Origin: CAYQDF01 sp964416175
GTDB lineage: Bacteria; Chloroflexota; Anaerolineae; Anaerolineales; UBA4823
Direction: 5' to 3'
Length of the DNA stretch: 7,112 nt
NCBI GenBank assembly: GCA_964416175.1
Contig: CAYQDF010000149.1
Location: forward strand, 1-7,112
Shown: positions 1-6,452 of the stretch, piece by piece
How positions within the stretch are numbered: the stretch's first letter is position 1
How the letters are laid out: each line of letters opens with the position of its first letter
The notes under the pieces: generated by a model
Seen by the model: only the letters and a program-made list of their open reading frames with translations
The model's database searches: none
What the model was told of the DNA's origin: nothing
Position numbers and translations under genes: made by a program

Positions 1-296
1 GACTTCACTCTGCTCCGCTCAGAATGCCTGATGATCTTACCCTGACCTCACTCTGCTCCGCTCAGAATGCCTGATGGTCTTACCCTGACCTCACTCTGCT
101 CCGCTCAGAATGCCTGACGATCTTACCCTGACTTCACTCTGCTCCGCTCAGAATGCCTGATGATCTTACCCTGACCTCACTCTGCTCCGCTCAGAATGCC
201 TGATGGTCTTACCCTGACCTCACTCTGCTCCGCTCAGAATGCCGACGATATTACCCCAAGTTCACTCCGTTCCGCTCAGCTTGCCTGATGATCTTA
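1..296. repeat. 43-bp tandem repeat array with a 129-bp higher-order period
   Basis: Seven head-to-tail units begin at 1, 44, 87, 130, 173, 216 and 258. Units 1-5 are exactly 43 bp and share the core CACTCTGCTCCGCTCAGAAT. They differ only at three positions: gacTtc or gacCtc, tgaTg or tgaCg, and gAtc or gGtc. Unit 4 equals unit 1 and unit 5 equals unit 2 exactly. Unit 6 equals unit 3 over its first 28 bases, so 1-114 and 130-243 are identical. This shows the array grew by duplicating a three-unit block. Unit 6 then lost one base and changed two others, and unit 7 is diverged and incomplete (to about 296). The array begins at the window edge and may extend leftward. The period is not a multiple of 3 and no sustained reading frame runs through it, so it is unlikely to be coding. 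There are no unique spacers, so it is not CRISPR. Confidence 0.95.
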
Positions 297-436
297 ATAC
301 GACAATGTCACATTTGTCATTGCGAGCCGCTGAAAGCGGCGAAGCAATCTCAAATTTACCGTTATGGGGATTGCTTCAGCGGCCAACGTCGCCTCGCATT
401 AACATCTATACGAAAATCTGACATTGTCAAATTAAC
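293..436. repeat. MITE-like palindromic element with terminal inverted repeats
   Basis: The ends are inverted copies. GACAATGTCA at 301-310 is the exact reverse complement of TGACATTGTC at 420-429, and the match continues outward through TTAAT with two mismatches (about 293-310 against 420-436). Inside, GCCGCT (326-331) and AGCGGC (335-340) form a perfect 6-bp hairpin with a 3-base loop. GCAATC (344-349) is mirrored by GATTGC (369-374). The whole element of about 144 bp could fold into a long imperfect stem. No transposase or credible ORF lies inside. The inner words (cattgcgag, gaagcaatctc) resemble short dispersed palindromes I recall from Chloroflexi and other bacterial genomes; that family link is from memory and unverified. 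It may be a non-autonomous mobile element or a REP-like sequence. A target-site duplication is not clear. Confidence 0.6.
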
Positions 437-454
437 CCGAATTCACGTTATATA
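424..454 (+). promoter_or_regulatory. Weak sigma70-like promoter candidate, + strand
   Basis: A TTGTCA box at 424-429 (inside the right arm of the palindromic element) lies 18-19 bp before TTATAT/TATATA at 448-454. If used, transcription would begin near 461, just at the left arm of the T8-ending hairpin. AT-rich matches like this arise by chance, so the call rests mainly on the position relative to the downstream structure. Confidence 0.25.
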
Positions 455-460
455 AACCTG

Positions 461-525
461 AAGACGCCGGAGATGAACTCAAGGGATTCCGATGTCCTAT
501 GAAACTGGGCGGCTTGCTTTTTTTT
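461..525 (+). ncRNA. Possible short structured transcript ending in a T8 tract
   Basis: AAGACGCC (461-468) can pair with GGCGGCTT (508-515) in an 8-bp stem with one A/G mismatch. Two bases later comes a run of eight T (518-525), as in an intrinsic terminator. The enclosed loop of about 39 nt holds a weak inner hairpin (AGGG 482-485 with GTCCT-side bases near 496-499). A weak promoter-like pair sits immediately upstream. I compared it by eye with the fluoride, c-di-GMP-I, ZTP and preQ1 riboswitch consensus motifs and found no convincing match. There is no start codon with a reading frame of note. It could be a small RNA, the tail of a transcript entering from beyond the left edge, or chance. 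Confidence 0.22.
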
Positions 526-560
526 GAAAAACGTGCGATAATTCAAATGCCCCACTAGGC

Positions 561-610
561 CCCCTCTGTCCGGGTTGTCCCCCCCAACCAGGCAGAGGGG
601 TTATTTTTAT
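561..610 (+). terminator. Intrinsic terminator-like hairpin, + strand
   Basis: CCCCTCTG (561-568) and CAGAGGGG (593-600) form a perfect 8-bp outer stem. GGTTG (573-577) and CAACC (585-589) extend it as an inner stem around a C-rich loop. TTATTTTTAT follows directly at 601-610, so the U-tract is on the + strand only. No + strand gene precedes it in this window. It would therefore stop either a transcript entering from the left edge or a local small RNA. Confidence 0.6.
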
Positions 611-900
611 CCGGTCAGGGACAGAAGCAGGATCGATAAATGGGGTGGAATAGTGTAACGAAAATTGCGTTTATGCGTTAATAACATCAGCCCACGAGAG
701 CGGGGGAGTGCCGGAAGACGTCGCGGTTTCATTGTTTGCTCTTGGGGCCGGTGGGGTGTGAGGTGAATACCCATCATCTCACCGAGGTTGGGGGGTGCAT
801 GGGTTCGAGCGCTCCTGGCGTGGAAGGAGCGCTCGACCGTTGTTTAATTGGGGATGCCCGCCGCGCAGTCGAAGCGGCGGTTATTCCGAACTGACGTTGA
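611..900. other. Non-coding 3' flank of the HD-GYP gene with three hairpins
   Basis: No credible gene is present. Reading leftward from the HD-GYP stop codon there are three inverted repeats. The first is CCGCCGC/GCGGCGG (858-864 with 874-880). The second is a perfect 12-bp stem (805-816 with 825-836). The third is an 8-bp stem with one G-T pair (758-765 with 775-782). Between 611 and 757 I see nothing recognisable. Short reading frames that run into this stretch overlap the HD-GYP gene and look like shadows of it. Confidence 0.6.
805..836 (-). terminator. Strong hairpin downstream of the HD-GYP gene, probable terminator
   Basis: TCGAGCGCTCCT at 805-816 is the exact reverse complement of 825-836, giving a perfect 12-bp GC-rich stem with an 8-base loop (817-824). 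It lies 64 bp past the stop codon of the HD-GYP gene. On the - strand it is not followed by a U-tract, so it is an atypical intrinsic terminator. It could instead stabilise the 3' end of the mRNA. Confidence 0.45.
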
Positions 901-3900
901 CTACCCGGATTTGAGATTATCTCCAGGTAGCTTCTCGTTATTCCGGTGGATCTTTCGTTCATCTGCTTGGATCTCCAGGAGATCCAAAAAGACCTGGACC
1001 ACGTGCGGATCGAAGTGCTTCCCGGACTGTTCCCGGATGTACTCCAGGACCTGAGCTTCAGACCAGGCTGGACGATAGGGGCGGTCAGAAAGCAGGGCGT
1101 CGTAAACGTCCACCAACGCGAAGATCCGCGCCGCCAGCGGAATTTCCTCTCCGCGCAGTCCCCGTGGATACCCGCTGCCGTCCCATCGCTCGTGGTGGCA
1201 GTAGGGGATGTCCAGCGCCCGTTCCAGGAACCGAATTGGCGCGAGCAGGTTGTAAGCCAGGTAGGGGTGCTGGCGCATGATCTCCCACTCCTCGGGGGAG
1301 AGCGGACCGGGTTTCTGCAGGATGCTGTCCGGGATGCCCATCTTGCCGATATCATGCAGCATGGTGCCCCGGCGGACATCGACGAGTTCATCTTCGCTCA
1401 TCCCAACCGCCTTGGCCAGGCGCAAGGTCAGTTCGGTGACCCGCCGGGAGTGGCCCTGGGTTTCCTTATCTCTCAATTCCAGGGCTTTCGCCCAACCTTC
1501 CAGGGTTGCTTCGTAGGCGGCGACGAGTTCGTGGTTGGTGCTTTGCAGGTCGCGGAAGAGCTCCCCGTTGTCGATCGCGATGGCTGCCTGCCGGGCCAGG
1601 TTATCCAGGAAGTCCCACCATTCGGTGCTTTCCTCCAGCTGCCGCCGGCTGTAAAGTTCGAGGATCCCTTTTCGTTGTCCGTGGGTCACGAGTGGAACGC
1701 CCACGTAGGCTTGAAACTTTTCCAGCTTCGCCAGTCTGCGGAGCCGGTCCGGGGTGCGATCGTCTCGGTAGAGTTGGGGCAGGTAACAGAGGCGCTCCCC
1801 GGTGAACTTTCCATCTCCCCCATCGAGTTCGATCGGGGAGCGGATCGAATCACTCTTGAACCCACGCCCGGCGGTGAAATGGAGCTGCCTGTCGCCGTTG
1901 TTTGCCAGCATGATCGCCGCGGCGTCGACGCCCAGCTGGTCGGTGATCTGGCCAAGCAAAACGTCCAGAGCGTTGTCGGGATTCGAGCTGCTGGTGATCG
2001 CAATGTCGATCGTGTGCAGGGCTTTGAGGCGGTGCAGCTGCCGCTGAGTCTCTTCGAAGTGGGCTGCCCGCTGGATGGCGTTGGCGGCAATTTCGCCAAT
2101 CGCCGTCAGGAGGCGCAGGTCTGTTTCCCGGATAAAGCTGTGCCTGCCGATGAGCAGGGCGCCAATGGTCACGTTGCCTGCGATCAGCGGGACGGCGGCA
2201 AGAGCCTGGGGGGCGTTTGGCCGATCTTCGATGCGGAGGTGGACATCGTTTGTCCCATTGTTTGTCAGGTAAGGCTGGCTGGTGGCGATCACGTGCCCGG
2301 CAATCCCTGCGCCAGGCGCCATCCGTTCCCCCACCCTGTGCTTGCTGTCTCCGAGGATATAATCAACGACCGTTTCGCCGGTGTGGGGGTCACGGGAGAA
2401 CAGCCCGGCCCGGTTCGCCTGGAGGTGTTCGATCGTCTTGCCCACGACTACCGACAGAATCTCGGCCCGGGATTGGGCGCCCCGCAGGGCGCCTGCCACC
2501 GAAACGACCGTCTCCATCTCCCGCTCGCGCTGGATGCGTTCGGTGACATCATGTATGATCGAAAACAGATAGGTCCTCCCGTCGAATTTCACCGGGCTGT
2601 TGAAGACCTCCACGTTCCGGAGTGTTCCGTCCGCCAGGCGGTGCTGGAACACGAAGCGGTTTCCTTCGTGCTGGGAGATGGCTTCCCGCACAGCCAGCGC
2701 GTCCTGTGGAGGTATCGTGTCCAGATCGGTGATCTTCTTGCGGACAAGGGTCTGCTTGTCGTAGCCGTAAAACTCGCAGGCAGCCGGATTGGCGTCGCAA
2801 ATCCGGGCTGTCTCCGGGTCGACCAGCAGCATCACGGACGAAGAATTCTCGAACAGGCTGCGGTACCGCTCTTCGCTGTCAGCGAGAGCCTGCTCAGCCA
2901 GGACCCGGTCCTCGATCTCCCGCTGGAGTCTGGCGTGCGCCTGGGCGTTCTTCAGCACCGTGGATGCGTAGGCCGCGAAGGTCTCGGCCAGCGCCAGGTC
3001 CTCCGGGGTGAAATCCAGCCCAAGGCGGTTGAGCGTCAGGGCGCCAAGGATCTCGTTGTCTGCGATCAATGGGGTGGCGATGACCCGTTCGTCGTAATCG
3101 TCGGGCGTCCCCGGGATGTGGGTCGCCACGGGTTCGTCGAATGCGTGGTTAAAAATCAGGCCGCGGCGCGCTTTGACAGCCTGACCGGTCAGGCTGGAAT
3201 CGATGTCCAGAGGCGTGCTCAGGATCTCCTCTGAATAGTCTTCCAGGGCGGCCACCGGGGTCAGCGTCCTGCCATCCGGCTCAAGGAGATACAGAGAACA
3301 GCCGTAGGCGCGGGCGAGGTCCTTGGCACTTTGGCCGATCCGCTTGAGCACCTCTTCCAGGTCCAGGCTTTCCGTCAGGTAGCTGGCGGTGCCCACCAGC
3401 TTTTTAAGCTGCTCAGTCTTACTCTCGAGGGCCTGGAGCGCCTGGCGCCGCTCGGTGATATCTCGCAGGATGAAATGGGCCTGAACAAAACGTCCAGCCA
3501 CGTCGTGGTTGATCTTCCCATTCGCCGCGACCACCAGCCGCGAACCGTCTTTGCGCTCCATCTCGCATTCCAGGCCGTAAATCTCCCCCTCGGCCAGGAA
3601 CTGGTCAAGTTTTCGGCTGAAGTCTTCGCGCTGGTCCGGGACAACGAGGCTGTGGAAATCGCGGCCGATGACTTCCGGGCGATCGTAACCGAACATCTCG
3701 AGCCAGGTGTCATTCACTTCGAGGATGCAGCCGTTCCGGTCAATGGACTGATAGGATAGCGGCGCCTGTTCGAAGAGGGTCCGGAAGCGGGCTTCGCTCT
3801 GCCGAAGTTCGGAGCGGATGCGCTGGTTGTAGGCCAGGATAACGCCGACAGCCACTGTGAAAGCGAACAGGGTTGCCAGCAGAAATCCCCACGGGGCGAA

Positions 3901-4434
3901 CCATTCCACCTGCCGCAGCCACGGGTAATCGAGCTTGTGCACTCCCCAAAGGACGAACGCCCAACCCGCCAGGGATTTGCCGGGATCGGCGATCGCGGGG
4001 GACCTCAGGATAAGGATGCCCAGCCCGATGTAGATCCCTCCCAGGATGAGAAAGGAAGGAAAAGTCTGCATTTCGAAGGGAAAATCGAGGCCGATCGAAA
4101 CCGCGATCCAGGCGCTGATCCCGATCGCCGCCGCCCACACCCAGCGGGAAACGCGCTTTCGGAGGAATTCCAGAGTCCCCCAAAGCAGCAGGACGCCGCT
4201 GATCCAGGCCGCCAGCTGGTCGGCCAGGGTTAACAGCGGCGTGCGGGTGCTCAACTCGGCGATCAATTGGAAAAATAAGCGTAAAGCATAGATGCCCCAG
4301 CTCGCTGTCCAGATCCGCAGGTAGAGCTCCCTGTCCTCGATATAGAAGTAAGCGTAAATCAGAGCGAGGAACAGGCTGCTGGAGAGGCTGGCCAGGATTG
4401 CCGGATTCAATGCATCCATTTGGCGTCCATTCAC
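901..4434 (-). CDS. Membrane PAS/GAF HD-GYP protein, predicted c-di-GMP phosphodiesterase
   Basis: Predicted inner-membrane sensor that hydrolyses c-di-GMP, 1177 aa. About seven hydrophobic segments span residues 10-202. Then follow PAS (about 211-330), GAF (353-495), PAS (515-636), GAF (646-792), GAF (805-957), a helical linker, and HD-GYP (about 975-1150). The catalytic set is complete: E991-x3-H995, H1027-D1028 in LHDIGK with K1031, H1056, H1080-H1081, the signature HHERWDGSGYP, and D1109. E991/H995 resemble the iron-binding HD-GYP class. The presence of these residues supports an active enzyme; the ligands of the PAS and GAF domains cannot be told. The GTG start at 4434 overlaps the upstream TGA by 4 bp (GTGA) and has GGGAG four bases before it. 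An in-frame ATG at 4419 is the alternative. The gene ends at TAG 901-903. There is no GGDEF domain here; the cyclase is the preceding gene. Confidence 0.93.
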   Translation of the reverse strand: MNGRQMDALNPAILASLSSSLFLALIYAYFYIEDRELYLRIWTASWGIYALRLFFQLIAELSTRTPLLTLADQLAAWISGVLLLWGTLEFLRKRVSRWVWAAAIGISAWIAVSIGLDFPFEMQTFPSFLILGGIYIGLGILILRSPAIADPGKSLAGWAFVLWGVHKLDYPWLRQVEWFAPWGFLLATLFAFTVAVGVILAYNQRIRSELRQSEARFRTLFEQAPLSYQSIDRNGCILEVNDTWLEMFGYDRPEVIGRDFHSLVVPDQREDFSRKLDQFLAEGEIYGLECEMERKDGSRLVVAANGKINHDVAGRFVQAHFILRDITERRQALQALESKTEQLKKLVGTASYLTESLDLEEVLKRIGQSAKDLARAYGCSLYLLEPDGRTLTPVAALEDYSEEILSTPLDIDSSLTGQAVKARRGLIFNHAFDEPVATHIPGTPDDYDERVIATPLIADNEILGALTLNRLGLDFTPEDLALAETFAAYASTVLKNAQAHARLQREIEDRVLAEQALADSEERYRSLFENSSSVMLLVDPETARICDANPAACEFYGYDKQTLVRKKITDLDTIPPQDALAVREAISQHEGNRFVFQHRLADGTLRNVEVFNSPVKFDGRTYLFSIIHDVTERIQREREMETVVSVAGALRGAQSRAEILSVVVGKTIEHLQANRAGLFSRDPHTGETVVDYILGDSKHRVGERMAPGAGIAGHVIATSQPYLTNNGTNDVHLRIEDRPNAPQALAAVPLIAGNVTIGALLIGRHSFIRETDLRLLTAIGEIAANAIQRAAHFEETQRQLHRLKALHTIDIAITSSSNPDNALDVLLGQITDQLGVDAAAIMLANNGDRQLHFTAGRGFKSDSIRSPIELDGGDGKFTGERLCYLPQLYRDDRTPDRLRRLAKLEKFQAYVGVPLVTHGQRKGILELYSRRQLEESTEWWDFLDNLARQAAIAIDNGELFRDLQSTNHELVAAYEATLEGWAKALELRDKETQGHSRRVTELTLRLAKAVGMSEDELVDVRRGTMLHDIGKMGIPDSILQKPGPLSPEEWEIMRQHPYLAYNLLAPIRFLERALDIPYCHHERWDGSGYPRGLRGEEIPLAARIFALVDVYDALLSDRPYRPAWSEAQVLEYIREQSGKHFDPHVVQVFLDLLEIQADERKIHRNNEKLPGDNLKSG

Positions 4435-6119
4435 TCCACTCCCACGGGCTCTTCAGCGCACGCTTCAATATGGGAGTAGAAGCGGTAATGATTCTTTCCA
4501 AGGCCTTTGACGCAGTACATGGCTTTGTCCGCAGCGGTCAGCAAGGTGCGCGCCTCTTCGCCATCCTCCGGGAAAAGGCTGATACCAAGACTGCCGTAAA
4601 TGGCGATCGCCATGCCTGAGAAGGTAAAGGGCGAGGAAAATACATTCAGGATCTTCCTCGCGATCACCCCGGCATTATCCGGGGTGTGGATACCCTGGCA
4701 CACGAAGGCGAATTCATCGCCTCCGAGGCGCGCCACCAGATCGGAACCGCGCAGGGTGCGGCGGAAACGGGCGGCGATCTCCTGGAGCAGCTCGTCCCCT
4801 TTAATGTGGCCGAACAGGTCGTTGACGGCTTTAAAACCGTCCAGGTCGAGGAAGTAAACGGCCAGGCGCGTTTTATTCCGTTTTGCGGTTGCGATGGCGC
4901 GGTTGAGATGTTCGTAAAAGAGCGCCCGGTTTGGCAGCACGGTGAGCGGGTCATGCGTGGCCAGGAATTTGAGGTACCCCTCCGTCCGGACTTGTTCGGA
5001 GATGTCCTTGTAAAGGGCGAGGACGCCGATCTGCTGGCCGTTGACCAGCACCGGCACACCGGAGATCTCCACGTCAACCAGTACGCCGTCTTTGCGCCGG
5101 CGGCGGGTCGTCCTGTTGATCATCTCCCCGGAGATCACGCGCCTGGTGAGCAGGTTGGCTTCCCGGTGGGTGGTGGAATCGGTGATCAGGTTGTCGAGTT
5201 CCTGACCCAGGATTTCGCCCTGCGCATAGCCAAACAATTTCTCGAAAGCCGGGTTGCAAGCCTGGATTTTGTGGTGGTTGTCCAGCGTGACAATGGCGAT
5301 GGGACTGTTGACCATCAAGGCCTCGTAAAACTGCTTCTGCTCGAGGATTTCACGGGTGCGTTCGGCGATTCTCGCTTCGAGGGTTGCCAGCACTTCCTGC
5401 AATTGCTGATTTTTTGACACCAGCTCTTCTTCTTTTGCCCTGGTCCGGGTGTGAGCCGCCTGGATGTTTTTGATGGCGATATTAATGAGGACCAGGCCGA
5501 TGGTTAAGATTATTGCCTGGGTGACGAAGCCGGAGAGCTGCGGGGAGGGTGATTTTGCGGGACTGGTGAGTCCTGACAGTTCTGCGATAAACATGAAGCC
5601 GATCGACAGCACGCTGAACCCGGTCACAACGATGCTGGCGCGGGCGCCGAAGAAGAGCGCTGTCCCCAGGATCACAACCAGGTATCCGCCGATCGCGGGG
5701 CTGGATAAGCCGGCGCCATACTGGAGAGCGATATAGGTGATGATCAGCCACATCAACCCGAGGAATAGCCTCCCAGCCGGGAACAGCCGCCCGATGTGGA
5801 TTAAGTACAAGGAGGAGATCGCTGCGCAGAAGATCGTTCCGGTTATCGCGAGGACAACCTGAGCATTTTGTTCTTCGAGCAACGCGAGCAGGGAGAGCGG
5901 GAGGCAGATCAAGACCGTTACGAGCAGGAACGTGTGAAAAGTCTTCGCGAGACGATCCTGATTCGGGTCCACGTACACCGGGGGGGATAACAACAGCCCG
6001 GCTTTTACCCGGGATCCTGCGTTCCATAACCCTGAATTCAGCCCGCCAGCGGTTTTCCGTCGATTGAAAGCCTGTCTGATCCAGGTTGCGAGGGAGTTGG
6101 ATAATTTCGAACTGACCAC
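4431..6119 (-). CDS. Membrane PAS-GGDEF protein, predicted diguanylate cyclase
   Basis: Predicted inner-membrane enzyme making c-di-GMP from two GTP, 562 aa. A basic cytoplasmic N-terminus of about 57 residues precedes six hydrophobic segments (about 58-82, 85-107, 112-133, 144-160, 161-180, 197-216). A coiled-coil-like helix (218-262), a PAS domain (about 263-375) and a GGDEF domain (about 380-550) follow. Visible motifs are FLDLDGFK with Asp425, ND at 433-434 and GGDEF at 466-470. The product-inhibition site RGSD (457-460) stands exactly five residues before GGDEF, so both the active site and the I-site look intact. The usual 'LTGLPNR' reads LTVLPNR (392-398), a G-to-V change of unknown effect. 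The GTG start at 6119 is supported by AAGGA nine bases upstream and by an in-frame TAA five codons before it (6132-6134), which rules out a longer protein. It is first in a two-gene operon with the HD-GYP gene. Confidence 0.94.
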   Translation of the reverse strand: MVSSKLSNSLATWIRQAFNRRKTAGGLNSGLWNAGSRVKAGLLLSPPVYVDPNQDRLAKTFHTFLLVTVLICLPLSLLALLEEQNAQVVLAITGTIFCAAISSLYLIHIGRLFPAGRLFLGLMWLIITYIALQYGAGLSSPAIGGYLVVILGTALFFGARASIVVTGFSVLSIGFMFIAELSGLTSPAKSPSPQLSGFVTQAIILTIGLVLINIAIKNIQAAHTRTRAKEEELVSKNQQLQEVLATLEARIAERTREILEQKQFYEALMVNSPIAIVTLDNHHKIQACNPAFEKLFGYAQGEILGQELDNLITDSTTHREANLLTRRVISGEMINRTTRRRRKDGVLVDVEISGVPVLVNGQQIGVLALYKDISEQVRTEGYLKFLATHDPLTVLPNRALFYEHLNRAIATAKRNKTRLAVYFLDLDGFKAVNDLFGHIKGDELLQEIAARFRRTLRGSDLVARLGGDEFAFVCQGIHTPDNAGVIARKILNVFSSPFTFSGMAIAIYGSLGISLFPEDGEEARTLLTAADKAMYCVKGLGKNHYRFYSHIEACAEEPVGVE

Positions 6120-6189
6120 CCGTTTTGTTCCTTACCGGTATTCAACTGGAGTGGAAAGAGCCGATGAATCCTGCCTACGATTCTACTGA

Positions 6190-6198
6190 AGAATATCA
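6190..6198 (-). promoter_or_regulatory. Weak extended -10 promoter candidate for the GGDEF/HD-GYP operon
   Basis: On the - strand TGATATTCT reads as TGn followed by a -10 hexamer matching TATAAT at 4 of 6 positions. It would give a leader of about 60 nt before the GTG start. No well-spaced -35 box accompanies it, so this is only the best of several poor candidates. Confidence 0.18.
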
Positions 6199-6359
6199 TC
6201 CCCCAAGCTTCCAATAATGATAGGTCAGCTTTGCAAAAATTGGTGTAACATATTGGACAGAATTACGTTTATTTAGGCAGATGCCATGAATGGCTCACCA
6301 GATATTGAGCCGTGAAGGGCACGTGGCTCCTCCATTCCTACTTCTCCCTCCTGCACGCC

Positions 6360-6392
6360 GCCGCCTGGGTTTCCTCTCCTTTACCAGGCGGC
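6360..6392 (-). terminator. Perfect 9-bp hairpin downstream of the exported-protein gene
   Basis: GCCGCCTGG (6360-6368) and CCAGGCGGC (6384-6392) pair perfectly around a 15-base loop (6369-6383). The hairpin lies about 60 bp after the stop codon of the lamin-tail gene. Neither strand shows a real U-tract after the stem, so termination is inferred only from position and stem strength. Confidence 0.4.
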
Positions 6393-6452
6393 TGGCGTTT
6401 AAGAAAGGATCAACGCTTTCGAATGATAGGAGGTTGCGGGCGCGCAGGAGCC

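Larger units (their letters stand above)
6120..6452. other. Intergenic region: leader of the c-di-GMP operon and 3' flank of the exported-protein gene
   Basis: No credible gene lies here; short frames are not supported by a ribosome site or family match. The AAGGA ribosome site for the GGDEF gene is at about 6129-6133. For its promoter, the best - strand candidate is an extended -10 (TGA-TATTCT, positions 6190-6198). A TTGGAA box lies at 6209-6214, but the 13-bp spacing is too short, so confidence is low. GCCAT/ATGGC (6283-6294) is a small palindrome. The right part contains one strong hairpin, listed separately. Confidence 0.5.

Noticed and set aside
1..296. CRISPR array
   Set aside because: Units are contiguous with no unique spacers, and the variation is a few point changes in a 43-bp tandem unit.
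239..421. Small + strand protein of 60 aa
   Set aside because: It starts in the tandem array and ends in the palindromic element, has no ribosome site and no family resemblance.
468..505. Fluoride (crcB) riboswitch, because of two GATG words and CCTAT
   Set aside because: The required P1 and pseudoknot pairings cannot be formed in the expected order.
946..3234. Long + strand reading frame of 762 aa opposite the HD-GYP gene
   Set aside because: It lies wholly antisense to a gene with clear PAS, GAF and HD-GYP motifs. Its translation shows no domain and is explained by the GC-rich codon pattern of the real gene.
4686..5417. + strand reading frame of 243 aa opposite the GGDEF gene
   Set aside because: It is antisense to the PAS-GGDEF coding region, with no recognisable motif and no supporting start context.
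6180..6260. c-di-GMP riboswitch in the leader of the GGDEF operon
   Set aside because: A GCAAAGC word occurs on the - strand, but the paired stems and other conserved blocks of the GEMM-I motif are absent.
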